Of a DNA stretch of 64,000 bases, positions 36,258 to 46,918 are shown one piece after another. The position numbers were made by a program, and so were the translations under genes. The DNA is taken from the NCBI GenBank assembly GCA_030077755.1, contig JAQJZZ010000017.1, forward strand, positions 2,046,001-2,110,000, read 5' to 3'. Positions within the stretch are counted from its first letter, which is position 1. Every line of letters starts with the position of its first letter. Origin of the DNA: Filosporella fistucella. Lineage: Eukaryota > Ascomycota > Leotiomycetes > Helotiales. A model generated the notes under the pieces. The model was given only the letters and a program-made list of their open reading frames with translations, was not told where the DNA came from and did not search any database.

Positions 36258-36665
36258 CTAATATCCCAGCGTCTTGTCGATAACACGGCCAAATATCCTG
36301 CCTTGGACAGGGTGACACCATCCCATATCATACTCCGCGGCAAGGACTTTTGGCTGCCCAGATGGAGCAATCGCTTTCGAGGATATAGCTCCAGTCCTTT
36401 CTATGTCCATAACAAGGCGATAAGGTGATTGTGACCGGCGGAATGTACGTTGTACCGCTTGTAAAATAGGAATTAGCCAAAAGACTTCATGAGTCTGGGA
36501 AGTAACAGCCTCTAGTTGTGCGAAGTTAATCAACAGATTGACGAGGTGTTCGTGTGACAGGGCCGTGGTATCGAAGGGCAGCGAAACCCTTGGCTTCAAA
36601 TTGTATGCCACTCTCAAGGGTTTCTTTTCTCCAGACAGCTTTTTCTGAGTTGTGCGCTTGTCCAT
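36258..36665 (-). pseudogene. Possible remnant of an NRPS condensation-domain gene (or small orphan ORF)
   Basis: An uninterrupted 135-residue frame from an ATG at 36665 to a stop at 36258, 129 bp downstream of the MFS gene stop on the same strand. The central sequence ILQAVQRTFRRS followed by YRLVMDIERTG and then YDMGWCHPV parallels the order seen in the C-terminal half of nonribosomal peptide condensation domains (a helix, then 'LLxDLEGHG', then 'TVGWFTxxxPV'). The HHxxxDG catalytic motif is not present, and adenylation and carrier domains are absent, so if the similarity is real this is only a fragment. It could equally be an unrelated small gene. No splice sites extend it. Confidence 0.35.
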
Positions 36666-36794
36666 TGTTCATGATGAAGTTTGGGGATTTAAAGGAGTAT
36701 AGCCGCCCTGGAGCATGCCCTTGTGGAGGTCAAACGCCAAGATTTGGATACACAATAGGAGTTTCAATGAATATTTCTTCTCAATAAACCCAAG

Positions 36795-38674
36795 TCAACC
36801 CAACTCATCTGCTCTCATTGCGATCAGTGGCTCCTCTTCTCCATCTTCTGATTTCTTCTCTATCTTAATGAAGCTTGTCGAGACTATCGCAATGAAATAT
36901 ATTACCTGCAATTGTCAGTCACTTTCCATCTTAGGGACTTCATACTTACGGCAGCAAAGAAGAACGGCATAGCAGTCCAAAAGGTAGGAAGCATCAACGA
37001 AGCTGAAAATATCTGTGCCATCGCTGGATCACCAACCGCATGCCCGAGACTTTCCAGAACCACAATGGCGGCGTATAGAGTGGCTTTCGAATCATCCGAT
37101 ATCCAGTACGATACAAGTGAAAGAGCAGAAACTCTACTCCCAAAGCCAGCAGCGAAGATGAATACCCCTGAAGTAACAAGCCATCAGTATAATATTCGGT
37201 CATTTACACAAGATGAACTTACCAACAGGTAGCCAAGCTTTGCTTTGGGCAAGTGCAATCGCAAGACATCCAACACACATCAGAGTAACACTCATCCGAA
37301 CCAGAAATAAATCAATGATTTCAGGACGGACATTATACTTCTTCCGTATATATACTGTGACATTAGGTATCAAGAACAAGAACAAAAACATATTCACAAC
37401 CGCTGTTTCAGTAAAGAACATGGCACCCGTTGAGAACCAAACATCGAACCGAAAATACGCGTATTGTAACAGAAATCCCAAAGTGGCATATCTGAAAATA
37501 CCCACCAAGAAGACGGGAAGAGTAAGCCGGATGTTGCGGTTGGAGAGAGCGGACATGAGACCATTGACGGAGGGGTATTTTAACGGACTGGTTGAATGAA
37601 TGGATTCATCATCATTTCCTTCTGATACTCTCGGTATTGGCTTTGGTGATTGTGGAGCATCCGGCATGACTGCTAGCAGCAATAATCCTAGGATTACCGA
37701 TCCCATAGCTAAGCCACATGGTATCCACGGAGAGATGTCGGTTGTTGCTGCAGCAGTGGCGGAGGCAGCGAATTCTGCGATGTAGAAAGCGGAGAATATG
37801 TAGTAGAATGAATGACTCCTTTGCATCATCAGTGACGGTCCTTCTTATTCTTGTCGTTTTCGGGGTAGAGGAGAGGGTACCTGTTTTCCTCTGGGATACA
37901 CTCAGCAGCCATAGCCCACATGAACGCAGAAGCTGAATTTAAACCACCCCCACAAAGGAGAATAACGGATGAAAGCCATATCATTTGAAGGGGGAAGACT
38001 TTCGGGAAAGCACCTGTTAATTCTTAGCAGATTTTTTCGAAGAGGGTAGGTACAGATGTGTAGGGAAACCATACAAACGATGAAAATCTCAGTCATTGAC
38101 ACAGCCACACCCAACAACGCCAAAGCCATAATCTTCCGTCTCCCATATCTATCACCCAATTTACCTATCGGTATTGCTACTAGAAGAACTACATATAATC
38201 AGCTTCTCTTTCAATATCAAAATCTTGGTCGCACGTGACAGGTCACATTTCCTTTCTCCTTGTCATCTCTTCGTTATCTTGCACAGTCCCTTCTATCCGG
38301 ATCTCTTCAAATAACACAGAAAAAGGCAAATTACCAGGCAAAACATCAAAACTATTTTTCCAACCCCGTACCCTTATCACTAAGCTGAATATCTCCAACG
38401 CTTTACAATCGCTTTCTTCTACCCCACCCTCAGGGAATCCATAATATCTTAGACAAGCAGATTTTTGATAGAGGGATAATAGAGGAGAAACAAGTATTAT
38501 TTCGCTGAAAGCAAGGAGGAAATGGAGGAGCATGAATGTCAGAGTTGTGATAAGACGAGAGTGGGGTTTGGCGGATGATGGAGGAAGAGGACGGGATACA
38601 AGGAAGGGCTCATTTTCTAGAGTTGGAGAAGATGGGTGATGGGAGGGCGAAGAAGGAGGTGATAGTCGTTCCAT
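36795..38674 (-). CDS. MFS transporter, six exons
   Basis: Major facilitator superfamily permease, about 510 residues. Exons on the minus strand are 38674-38335, 38188-38054, 38013-37881, 37818-37223, 37167-36950 and 36905-36795; all five introns are GT-AG and all phases agree. A Ser/Pro-rich N-terminus precedes helix 1 (LTFMLLHFLLAFSEIILVSP). The loop between helices 2 and 3 contains GKLGDRYGRRKI, the MFS motif A. A charged central loop (DAPQSPKPIP to STSPLKYPSV) separates the halves. The last helices contain LGHAVGDPAMAQIFSASLML and FWTAMPFFFAA, and the C-terminus is charged (KKSEDGEEEPLI). The N-terminal half resembles fungal transporters of small hydrophobic compounds, but the substrate is unknown. 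The exon-rich structure differs from the three-exon MFS gene at 32468, so the two are not a recent duplication. Confidence 0.88.
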
Positions 38675-40049
38675 GGTAGGAACTTTGAAGAGAGATGAAG
38701 AAAGTGGTCGGGCTCATGTGAGCAGGTGAGGCATAAGTTGTGATCTCACCGCTTTTGGCAGAATAGTCACGATGTTTCTTTTCCAGTGTGAACCTCAAAT
38801 TGGCTTCTCCATGTTGCCACTTTCACTTATCTGATCTTTATCGTTGTAAATATGAAGTTAATGTGGACTCTGCTTAACGGGTTGGGTGCTCATCTATGAA
38901 TATATCTCTTCATTTCCTTATCATTTTCTGAAATGGGTTTTATTGTTGTCTCATATTTCCCCCGGACGCGACAACCTGGACGCGTCAAAGCAATTGTTCG
39001 GACGCAATAAATCCTCTTCATGCTATCCTAACTTCTGTTACAATTATAGTTCTGCGAAATGAAAGGGGAAGAGAGAAGTGATGCTCTCGTTGGTGTGAAT
39101 GAATTGCACTTTATGTGTCACGTGCGTTTAAATAGGAGCTACGTTTGCGTTCACACGCATCTGATAAGTGGCTGAGAGACTATATACAGCTTTTCCGAGA
39201 CCTTAAGTGAGCTTTGGATGTGGTGGGACCTCAATTTGTTGCTTCTGAGTTTTGTGGATTGACTTAGCCGTGGTTCTATTTCGTCTCCAGATTCGTTGAT
39301 GAACCTGGCTCAAAATTGCGGTACTGAGATTAGAACCTCTTCCAAACGCTCTGATAGTCGCGCAATTCATATTTCGTCTGATTCTCGATGTCATACAGAT
39401 GTCTAGAGCGTATGTCGTATCTCAAGACAATATTTAGATTTCTTGTCTTTCGGTGATATGTCGTGTGCATGATTCTGGAAGGCAGCCATCGTTTTGTGGT
39501 GAGAGTGACACCGCGTTGTCATTGCTTTCTGCTGACTATTGCTTTAGCCTTGGTTGGCTATCTTAGATCTAAGGATGCGGCATCTTAATCATGCAAACAT
39601 TCCGCATACCTTGTAATGCAATAGCACTTCCAGGCACAATCACATAACGGGGCAGTGAGCCAATTATGTATCAAAGAAGAATCCAATTGAGTACCTTTTG
39701 TGGATGAAGCTTGCAAGGAGTAGAATCCACCAGCAGGGAACAATACCCGCCACTCGACTTATCTGTCCCGACTTTTGTTATAGCTGCATGCTTGGGTCGT
39801 GATAACGATATCAGAGACTCGGTTACACAAAAGTAGAAATCCGCTCGCACTCCTCGTTTCCGATGGACTTTGTTCGAACTATCAAGATACGGTAACAGAA
39901 ATAGAGATCTATAACAAGGATGGGGCTTCGCAAATCAAAATGTCGACTAATTGTTGGTATCCCGAAGCTGTGATTTTCGAAAAGGTTACTTTGAGAAGTA
40001 GAGGATCATGGAGATTCTTGGAGAACCCACATGTGAAGATGCGATGATA
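38675..40049. promoter_or_regulatory. Divergent promoter region (MFS transporter / UbiA-type enzyme)
   Basis: About 1.4 kb between divergent starts, containing a CACGTG box at 39119-39124 (TGTCACGTGCG). A short open frame at 39799-40047 ends 2 nt before the proposed UbiA start; it may be an upstream ORF but is more likely chance. Confidence 0.4.
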
Positions 40050-41025
40050 ATGTCTACTGAAGAGAAGGCAAGTACTGATATGGCAGAACTTCAGTACTTA
40101 TAATGACAATGACCAGAGTAATCCAATCACCTACCACATCCGGACCATATGGCTCTTCTCTAAATCCAACATCAAATGGATCATTTATCCTCACGTGACC
40201 TTCTCAATTTCGGTCGCCCTGTCAGGACCTCTCCTCACGACAAATCGCTACCCAGAAGCTTATAAGATATTCTTTCGCTTGATTCCGATAATACTTTGGC
40301 TCGCTTTAAATATTCTTTTTTGCGATCTCTCAAACCAAAACCTCCCCTCCGCAATCCAAGAAGATAAAATCAACAAACCTTGGCGGCCAATACCCTCTGG
40401 GCGTATCACACCAGCAAACACACGACGTCTCCTTCTCGTCGCAATTCCTCTCGCAATCCTTCTTTCTATTCACCTTGGTGCTGTCTATGAAACAACATTC
40501 CTTGTCATTGCACTATTCATTTATAATGATCTTGGTGGAGGAAACCAAAATCCTCACCTGAGAGACTTTCTCAATGCAGTCGCTTTGTTGTGTTTCAGCT
40601 CTGGCACAGCTAGAATCGCTACTGGGTACCCAGACTTTGTGCTCAATGACAAGGGCTGGATATGGGTTGGTATTCATGGCGCTCGAGTCATGACTACAAT
40701 CTCGGTGCAGGATCTATCGGATATGCCTGGAGATGCGGCTGCTGGGAGGAGAACAATGCCAATTGTGTATGGAGATGTCCCAGTTCGGTGGATGCTTGCT
40801 GCTGCTATTCTATTCTGGTCATGGCTTAGTCCATTTGTTTTGGAGTGTGGATTGTGCGTTGTCGGATTATCAATTTGCGGAGGAGCCGCATTCGCTTTCC
40901 ATGTAGTGAAGTATCGCCATATGGGTGCCGACAAGAGAAATAGGTGGTATTGGTGTTTGTGGACAATGTTTCTATATGCCCTCCCTCCAATTAAGGACTC
41001 CAGGCTGGAGAGGATTGTAAGTTAG
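40050..41025 (+). CDS. UbiA-superfamily prenyltransferase / membrane terpene-cyclase-like enzyme
   Basis: Integral-membrane enzyme of the UbiA superfamily, about 308 residues in two exons (40050-40067 and 40117-41025). UbiA proteins transfer or cyclise isoprenoid diphosphates. Both Asp-rich regions that bind the diphosphate-magnesium complex are visible: DLSNQNLPSAIQED (D76 and D89) followed by NKPWRPIPSGR, and VQDLSDMPGD (D205, D208, D212) followed by GRRTMPIVYG. The first motif departs from the classical N-D-x-x-D-x-x-x-D of ubiquinone enzymes and matches the fungal 'DLSNQ...ED..NKPWRP' subtype. About eight or nine membrane helices are predicted. The N-terminus YHIRTIWLFSKSNIK requires an upstream exon; the proposed MSTEEK start uses a GC donor. 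The UbiA superfamily also includes fungal sesquiterpene cyclases such as Fma-TC, so cyclase function is possible. Confidence 0.82.
40068..40116 (+). other. Probable GC-AG intron in the UbiA-type gene
   Basis: The donor reads AAG|GCAAGT, the consensus for GC introns. An internal ATAATGAC is a plausible branch site and the acceptor is ACCAG. Removing these 49 bases joins MSTEEK in phase 0 to SNPITYHIRTIWLF. No GT donor near an ATG gives an equally good start. Confidence 0.6.
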
Positions 41026-41557
41026 GGTAAGCGGTTGACTTAGACACTCGGTAGCGCAGTGATCCGTCGAACCTAGTGTTGTGACATCCTCTTCTGCGGC
41101 AACATATTGCAAGGAGGATGGATCATCCAATATAAGGACTACCCTCACAAATATTATTCAGCTTTTCTATTTTTATGTTTTTGGTACGTTTATGTTGTTT
41201 TCGAAAACACGGCGAGCCAAATTATGTCACATGACGTGATGCTCCTGAAGCTCCTTCCTTGGGCAAATATGATGCAAGAGTGGAGTATGGATAGCTGCTG
41301 CTAAGATCTACTCACCAGAAACCTTTCCTACTTTGATTGATGTCTAGACCAGTTGTGTAGCCTTTGGATCTAGACTCCCTATCTCTGACGCATTGTGTTG
41401 GGTTCTTTGTTGCCAGAGTTTCAACTTCCACCATGCATATTGTGCGGTGATCAATTTCGAATAACATTTCGAAACTTGAGGGCATTCAATTCAAAGAGGG
41501 AAGCGGCAGGTAAATCACTCGCTAGAGGCTGCCTACGCCCCGTCATTATTTCATATA
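41026..41557. other. Spacer between UbiA-type and RING genes
   Basis: About 530 bp with no ORF of note; it contains the 3' untranslated region of one gene and the promoter of the next. Confidence 0.45.
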
Positions 41558-43648
41558 ATGGCGACCTCTCCGTCTGACTCGCCTTTCCTGCCAACAGCCT
41601 CGAGGCCACCTACACCCATGCCAAGCGGAAGATTAGTATTTGATCCATGGGATCCTCGACAGTTGCTCGAGATATATCCCTCTGGGGGCCTTACATGTAT
41701 CGGTAAATCCGGGAAAGGCTCCCGAAATGAAAGACGTTGCGGAAATCCGATATCCAGACCCAACAGAAGTAGAGCAGATGAAATCCTAGACCAGCTATCC
41801 GATTTCGATATCGCGAACTGCGGTATAAACGCGACAATTAAGATGAAATTGGAGGGTCTGATTGATGCTGCCCTTTGTGTCAGGAATCATTCTAGGGACA
41901 GGGCTCAAAAGGAAGATGTGTATTCAAGGTGGTATGATGTAATCCAGGATTACAGAAGGGAACAAAGAAAACAGACATTGGATGATGAAGATATGGAGTC
42001 AGTACATCCAGCATATCGACTACCACGTGGAGTGCATGTAAGTCACTACCCATGGATCTTGAACCTCCATTGACCTTTCTATAGCACCCTCCGTCCAATC
42101 CAGTCCTTCTTCACACTGATCAACCATCAGATGTGGAATTGAATGTCGCAAGGCATCAAAGAACACCCCAGCGCGTTGTAGTCGCTGGACAAACTTTGCG
42201 AGATGCTCCAGCAGACACCCCAAACCACCCACGGCGAAATGGAGATATCAGAGATAGACATAGGCAACATGAAAGAGACCAGCTGAACCAACAGGCGAGC
42301 TCAAGAACTGAAGCTCCAGTAGCTCAGAGCCCCACTCAAAGACGAAGTGAAAGAGACACACCTGCACGCCAAATTTCTACACGGAGCGAGCCCCATCAGC
42401 CTCAAACTCCTTCTTCCAGACGTAGAGAGGAACGCCATATCCCTTCGCGCATAGTCAATAATTTAAATGGACAGCCTCGAATGCGTTCTTCCAGACGGCC
42501 AGAGCGACAGGAAGCGATTGCAAATTTGATACCTACCCGGAATGATCTTCTTCAGGCTCGACCTCCTTCTTTGAGACGATCAGAGAGAGAACAAATTCCA
42601 CCGCGTCGAGTCTCGACCCAAGATGAGCCTCACGTTCCTCGACCACCTTCTCTCAGACGACCGGAAATCCAACAAGCACCTCAACGTCGAGTGCCTACCC
42701 AACATGAATCTCACCGGCCTCAACCGCCATCCCTCAGACGGCCAGAAACTCAACAAGCACCTCAGCGTCGATTACCTACCCGGAATGGGCCTCATCAGCT
42801 TCAATCACCATCCCTCGGAGGGCCAGAAGGACAAAGGCCACGACAATTTAATCCAGAAGCCAATTTCACCCCACGCCTTGAAACCCCGCCAGAGTCGAGG
42901 AATAACATCGAAGCTCGAACTTCAACAGGAACCCAAACCAGCGGTGCACACCACAGCGAAATGATACCGGCCCTAGAATATATCCCGCCAAGTCATATTC
43001 TAGGAGCCAGTTCTCGAGAGCCTACAACTCTCGAACTTCGACGTTACCGCTTCCTAACTCAGCTCCAACTCGCCGAATTCGAGAACGACCGCGCTCAAAG
43101 AGCAGCACGTACCGCAATGCGCGCCCTCCAGCCCTCGGAAATCAACAACAGCCCAAGCCACCACACTTCGCAGCGCTTTCCCCTACAGCCAAACTTTCCG
43201 GGGCAGTACTCACCAGGTGTATACCATCCTCCAGATCCCTGGTATGAATTCTACGACCCCATTGATGATTTCTCAAGAGCAGATGAGAATCGATATGTCC
43301 CTCTCTGGCCGCGAGAAGAAGAGACGATTTTTGAGCCAGCGCAAGTAGCTATGCAGCCAAGACAAGAGGTAAGACCTTATGCGAGCTCGAGGAGGAGAAC
43401 AAGGAATATTGTCCGAAAACCGATTACGGATCCTTGTTATATCTGCTATGATGAGTTTGAGTTTGAGTATGATGCTGTGTGGTGTAAGGGAAGCTGTGGA
43501 CAGAATGTGCATAAGAAGTGTTGGGAGAAATGGTGTGTGGATAAGAATATTGAGGATATTAAGTGTGGATTTTGGTAAGTGATTTGCATTGTGATTCTTG
43601 GGGTTTGGCTAATTTTCTGGCAGTCGTACGAAGTGGATTTGGGGTTGA
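41558..43648 (+). CDS. RING-type zinc-finger protein with 27-residue Arg/Pro repeats
   Basis: Three exons (41558-42037, 42085-43574, 43624-43648) join in frame to about 664 residues. The C-terminus carries a RING-like finger: CYICYDEF, then WCKGSCGQNVHKKCWEKW, then IKCGFCRTKW. The last Cys pair is completed across the final intron, so a truncated reading would lose it. The sequence suggests E3 ubiquitin-ligase activity. The middle of the protein (about residues 242-427, bases about 42328-42883) is a tandem array of seven units of 25-27 residues with the consensus PPSLRRPExQQAPQRRxPTQ. It is strongly basic and proline-rich and probably unstructured. The N-terminal exon has a helical, charged segment with a WYDVIQDYRREQRKQ stretch. 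The RING-plus-disordered architecture is common in fungi; the repeat array is unusual and its role unknown. Confidence 0.85.
42328..42883 (+). repeat. In-frame tandem repeat (about 81-bp unit) within the RING gene
   Basis: Seven copies of a 25-27-codon unit, three near-perfect (PPSLRRPEIQQAPQRRVPTQ and close variants) and the outer ones diverged. Spacings between unit starts are 26, 25, 27, 27, 27 and 27 codons. The unit is a multiple of three, so copy-number change would keep the frame. Confidence 0.85.
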
Positions 43649-44133
43649 TCATGTGTTTTCTCCAGTATCTAATCACAGAAAGGAGTAATTCTCGTGTCTT
43701 CAAATAGCAGATAATAGATGGCGAATATCGAGTCTAGGTATAGAAAAGTTGTGAGATTTTATGATGTAAGGTGCCTCTCCCTTCATCTCGATCATCTGTT
43801 ACGAAGGCAATCTCCAATATGCAAATAAATGTAAAGAAATCAACATTGAGCTTCGATGCTCTCTACGGTAGCGTCGGAAGGGGTTGGTTGTAGAGCGCTA
43901 TCATTCGAGACGTATCTGTTATATAACTGCTTGCTTCTATTTGGGACCGCTCTTATTGGAGGGAAAGGGACAATTTCCAAATATGAGCATCATTTCTGAT
44001 ATACAGCCGAGTCTGCACAATTTGTATCTTGCAATTTCAATTACAGTCCTGATTGCTGATCTCAGCATGAATTCACAGGTGGCCCGGTTGTGAGGTTCCA
44101 GCCCTATTCCTCCACGTCAAACATAACCACAAC
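43649..44133. other. Convergent 3' spacer
   Basis: About 485 bp between the ends of the RING gene and the dioxygenase gene. Nothing notable was seen. Confidence 0.45.
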
Positions 44134-45217
44134 TTATTTAACCGGCACAGCAAATCCCATCTTTGCCTGTCCCTTATCATTCAATCCCCATGCCGTCTCA
44201 CTATCATCATGCACCGTCGTCCTCCTCATATCCCTCGCATATTTCCCCTCAAAACTACCTCCCGTAGCCCTATGCATCACACACGTATTATCCCAAATCA
44301 CCAGATCCCCCTTACTTTCCCACGGTATCCTAACGGTATACCTCTCCTTGGTCGCATGGCTAATCAAGCCTTCCAACAACTCATCTGATTTCTCCTTCGA
44401 TACATCTTCAATATGATGCGCATGTCTCGCAATATACAGATTCATCCTCCCACTCGCCTCATGTCTTTGCACGATACGATGACGTGTCATTTTATGCTGC
44501 GTCGGATCTAGATCTGCGAAATAGGATGGAGATCCTTGCTTGCGGGAATGGAAAAGGGAATGAGCTGCTACATAGTCTTTTTCCAGGAGCTCGGCTTTTA
44601 ATGGGCTGGGTAGCTCATCGAATGCTGTCCTCGTGTCGGCGAAATCGGTTTCGCCTCCTGTGCCTGCTGGGGGGATAGAGTGCGCGAGGAGAAGGGAATA
44701 TGATGCTCGTCGGGGATTGAAACTTGAATCTACGTGCCAGAGTCCATTGCCCTGATTGAAAATCAGCGACGAGAAAGGATTGGAGTTTGGCAGAACGTAC
44801 TCTGTTATAATGTGAGCGTGGACTATCAACTGCAATTATATTATCATTCTCATCTAGATTTCCGGCATCGAAGAGCTCGTAATACGGGAACTTGGGCTTC
44901 CGGCCGTTGGTAAGGTAAGGTTTTATATCGTCGAGGTCGCCGAAGAGTCGGGAGAATTCAACGTGTGCTGTGTCGTCTAGATTTGTTTGGCGGAAGACGC
45001 ATACGCCATACTAGTTTTCTGTTAATAGTTCTTTACTTTTATTCATTCAAGAAAGTGAGTGACAACTTACCTTTGCAAGAGCAGTGTGTATTTCCTCGAA
45101 TACCTCACGAGATATCGGTTCTTGGAAATTTACTCCTTGGACTTCGGCTGCGAAGGTGGGAGCTAGTTCTTTGATTGTTATGTGTTTGAATGAGGGTTCG
45201 TTTACTAGACCGGGCAT
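44134..45217 (-). CDS. TauD/TfdA-family Fe(II)/2-oxoglutarate-dependent dioxygenase
   Basis: Cytosolic non-heme iron oxygenase that couples 2-oxoglutarate decarboxylation to hydroxylation of a small organic acid. Exons on the minus strand 45217-45071, 45010-44802 or 44801 and 44751-44134 give about 324 residues. The iron triad is H125-x-D127 (GLWHVDSSF) with distal H279 (DNTCVMHRATGG), and R296 in ARDMRRTTV is positioned to bind the 2-oxoglutarate carboxylate. The N-terminal GVNFQEPISREVFEEIHTAL and YGVCVFRQT are typical of the fungal 2,4-D dioxygenase-like subgroup. The middle exon ends HYNR just before the catalytic exon. Substrates of such fungal enzymes include sulfonates, aryloxy acids and secondary-metabolite intermediates; none can be chosen. 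It is divergent from the Zn2Cys6 gene at 46919, which could regulate it (inference). Confidence 0.92.
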
Positions 45218-46918
45218 TTTGATGTTGGTTTTAGTTTTATGTTTAAGGAGAAGAAGAATAAAGGGAGTCTTGATATATAAAGATATTTAATAATGGAAGG
45301 CTTACCTTATGCCGGGGAGGAGTGGGGGAGAAGCCCCACAGTACTTGTACATTTCAAATGCGGGGGTGGGGAATCTTTCGATTTGTCGATCTTGGCTTTA
45401 TGTTGAAAGGTATTGTAATATTATTAATTGGATTAACGCGATTTCGATGTCGATTTGAGAATAGCTGCATTATCTGGAGTCGATATAGGATCAAGAGAGA
45501 TATTGTAGCAGTCCTAGACTCAATGGTAGAGATTGCGACGTAGGGCAAATCACTACAACTCCATTCAAAGTGAGTCTCAAATCAAAAGACCGTTTCGTTG
45601 ATATGGCTTTTGTCGTTGTAGAGCTTGCTCTGATTGTTAAAAATGGCAAAGTACTGAAAGTTTCCCTTTAAGGTTGGTATAACTTGCTTTTGCTAGGAGT
45701 TGCATGATGCTCATGGTTATTCTGTACCATCTATGAGATATCTTCAATCCACTTGGTGTAACGTAAGTTAAATGGTATGTATATTCTTGAAAACGTACGA
45801 GTAGACTACTCGCCAAAGAAATTTCTAGGTCAGAGAAGTCGCATCACGTGTATAACTCATATTTGCATTTAATATTCAAGACCAACCTGAATCGGTTTTT
45901 TATAATTATCCAGGGAATAAACGAAAAATAAAGACGGATATTCTCTCTAGCACTTATCAGTGCATTTGCAGCAATTGATATGACAAAAGCAGGAACAGAA
46001 TATATATATCACGTGGATTACCCCGCTATTACCCCTCAGTCACGATGTAAGTGTTTTCTAAATCGAGATAATCTGGTAAAAACGCGAAGTTGAGAGTAAT
46101 TCTAGAATATTCAAATTATATGAGGTAAGTTAAGAGCAGAGAAATAATGGTTAAACTTTTCCAATAGATCTTGCCTAGATTTGCTTTTTGCTCACAGGAA
46201 GCTGTTAAAGGTTCCAAGGATATCTTTTCTGTGACCCAAAGGTACCCAAGTGGGTTTCAAATTTCAAATAACTCATCCATAGGTTTCATTTTTTGGTTTC
46301 CATCCAACAAGAATGGCTCCAATCTTCGAACAACATGCATGTGATGTGTTCCAGAGTACAAGAGCAATCGTTTAGGCCTCTCCGAAACTAAAGACGGGAG
46401 AATAATTCTAGCTTGGACACAGCCACAGCATCTGGAGCGTGTGCTACAACCCCGATCGTCAAATGCCTGTGAGATCGAGTATTGGCGACTGCACGATGAA
46501 TATAACCTGAAGTTTCAAGACAGCAATCGAGGGAGGTTAGTCGCAAAGAAGTTGTTGTTTGCTTACCCAAATAAACCGTTAATTGTCTCATTGAACATCT
46601 AGACTTCATTAAAAGTTGCAAAAGTATAATTCCCAACCAATTTATCTCTACCTTCTGAGATCTCGGGGAAAGCGAATCAAAGATACGTTCCCGACTGTCG
46701 GACTCGAAAACCAGTATCTAGAACGGCAAATACCCACTACTACCTGCGCCATGCCAGCCCCCTCTAACCAGATCAGCAAAGCGTTGTCTCCCTGCATTTC
46801 AGCTCGCCGTCCCACCTCAGCCATATAACCAAACCCTGTGTCAATCTGTGCTATGCATCACCAAATCTCATCGAGGTAATATGCGCGCCGCCGTTTTGCG
46901 ACAGCAACCATAGGTGTG
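45218..46918. promoter_or_regulatory. 1.7-kb divergent promoter region (dioxygenase / Zn2Cys6 regulator)
   Basis: No gene is supported. Two CACGTG boxes are present at 45845-45850 and 46010-46015, both in a TCACGTG context, and TATA-like AT runs occur near 46000. If the regulator acts on the dioxygenase, its sites should lie here. Confidence 0.45.

Noticed and set aside
32468..38674. The two MFS genes as a recent tandem duplication
   Set aside because: Their exon structure (three against six exons), N-terminal signatures and loop sequences differ greatly, so they are separate subfamilies.
39799..40047. 82-residue frame ending 2 nt before the UbiA-type start
   Set aside because: Considered as a first exon or upstream ORF, but it is not in frame with the UbiA protein, and no splice pair joins it better than the GC-AG model.
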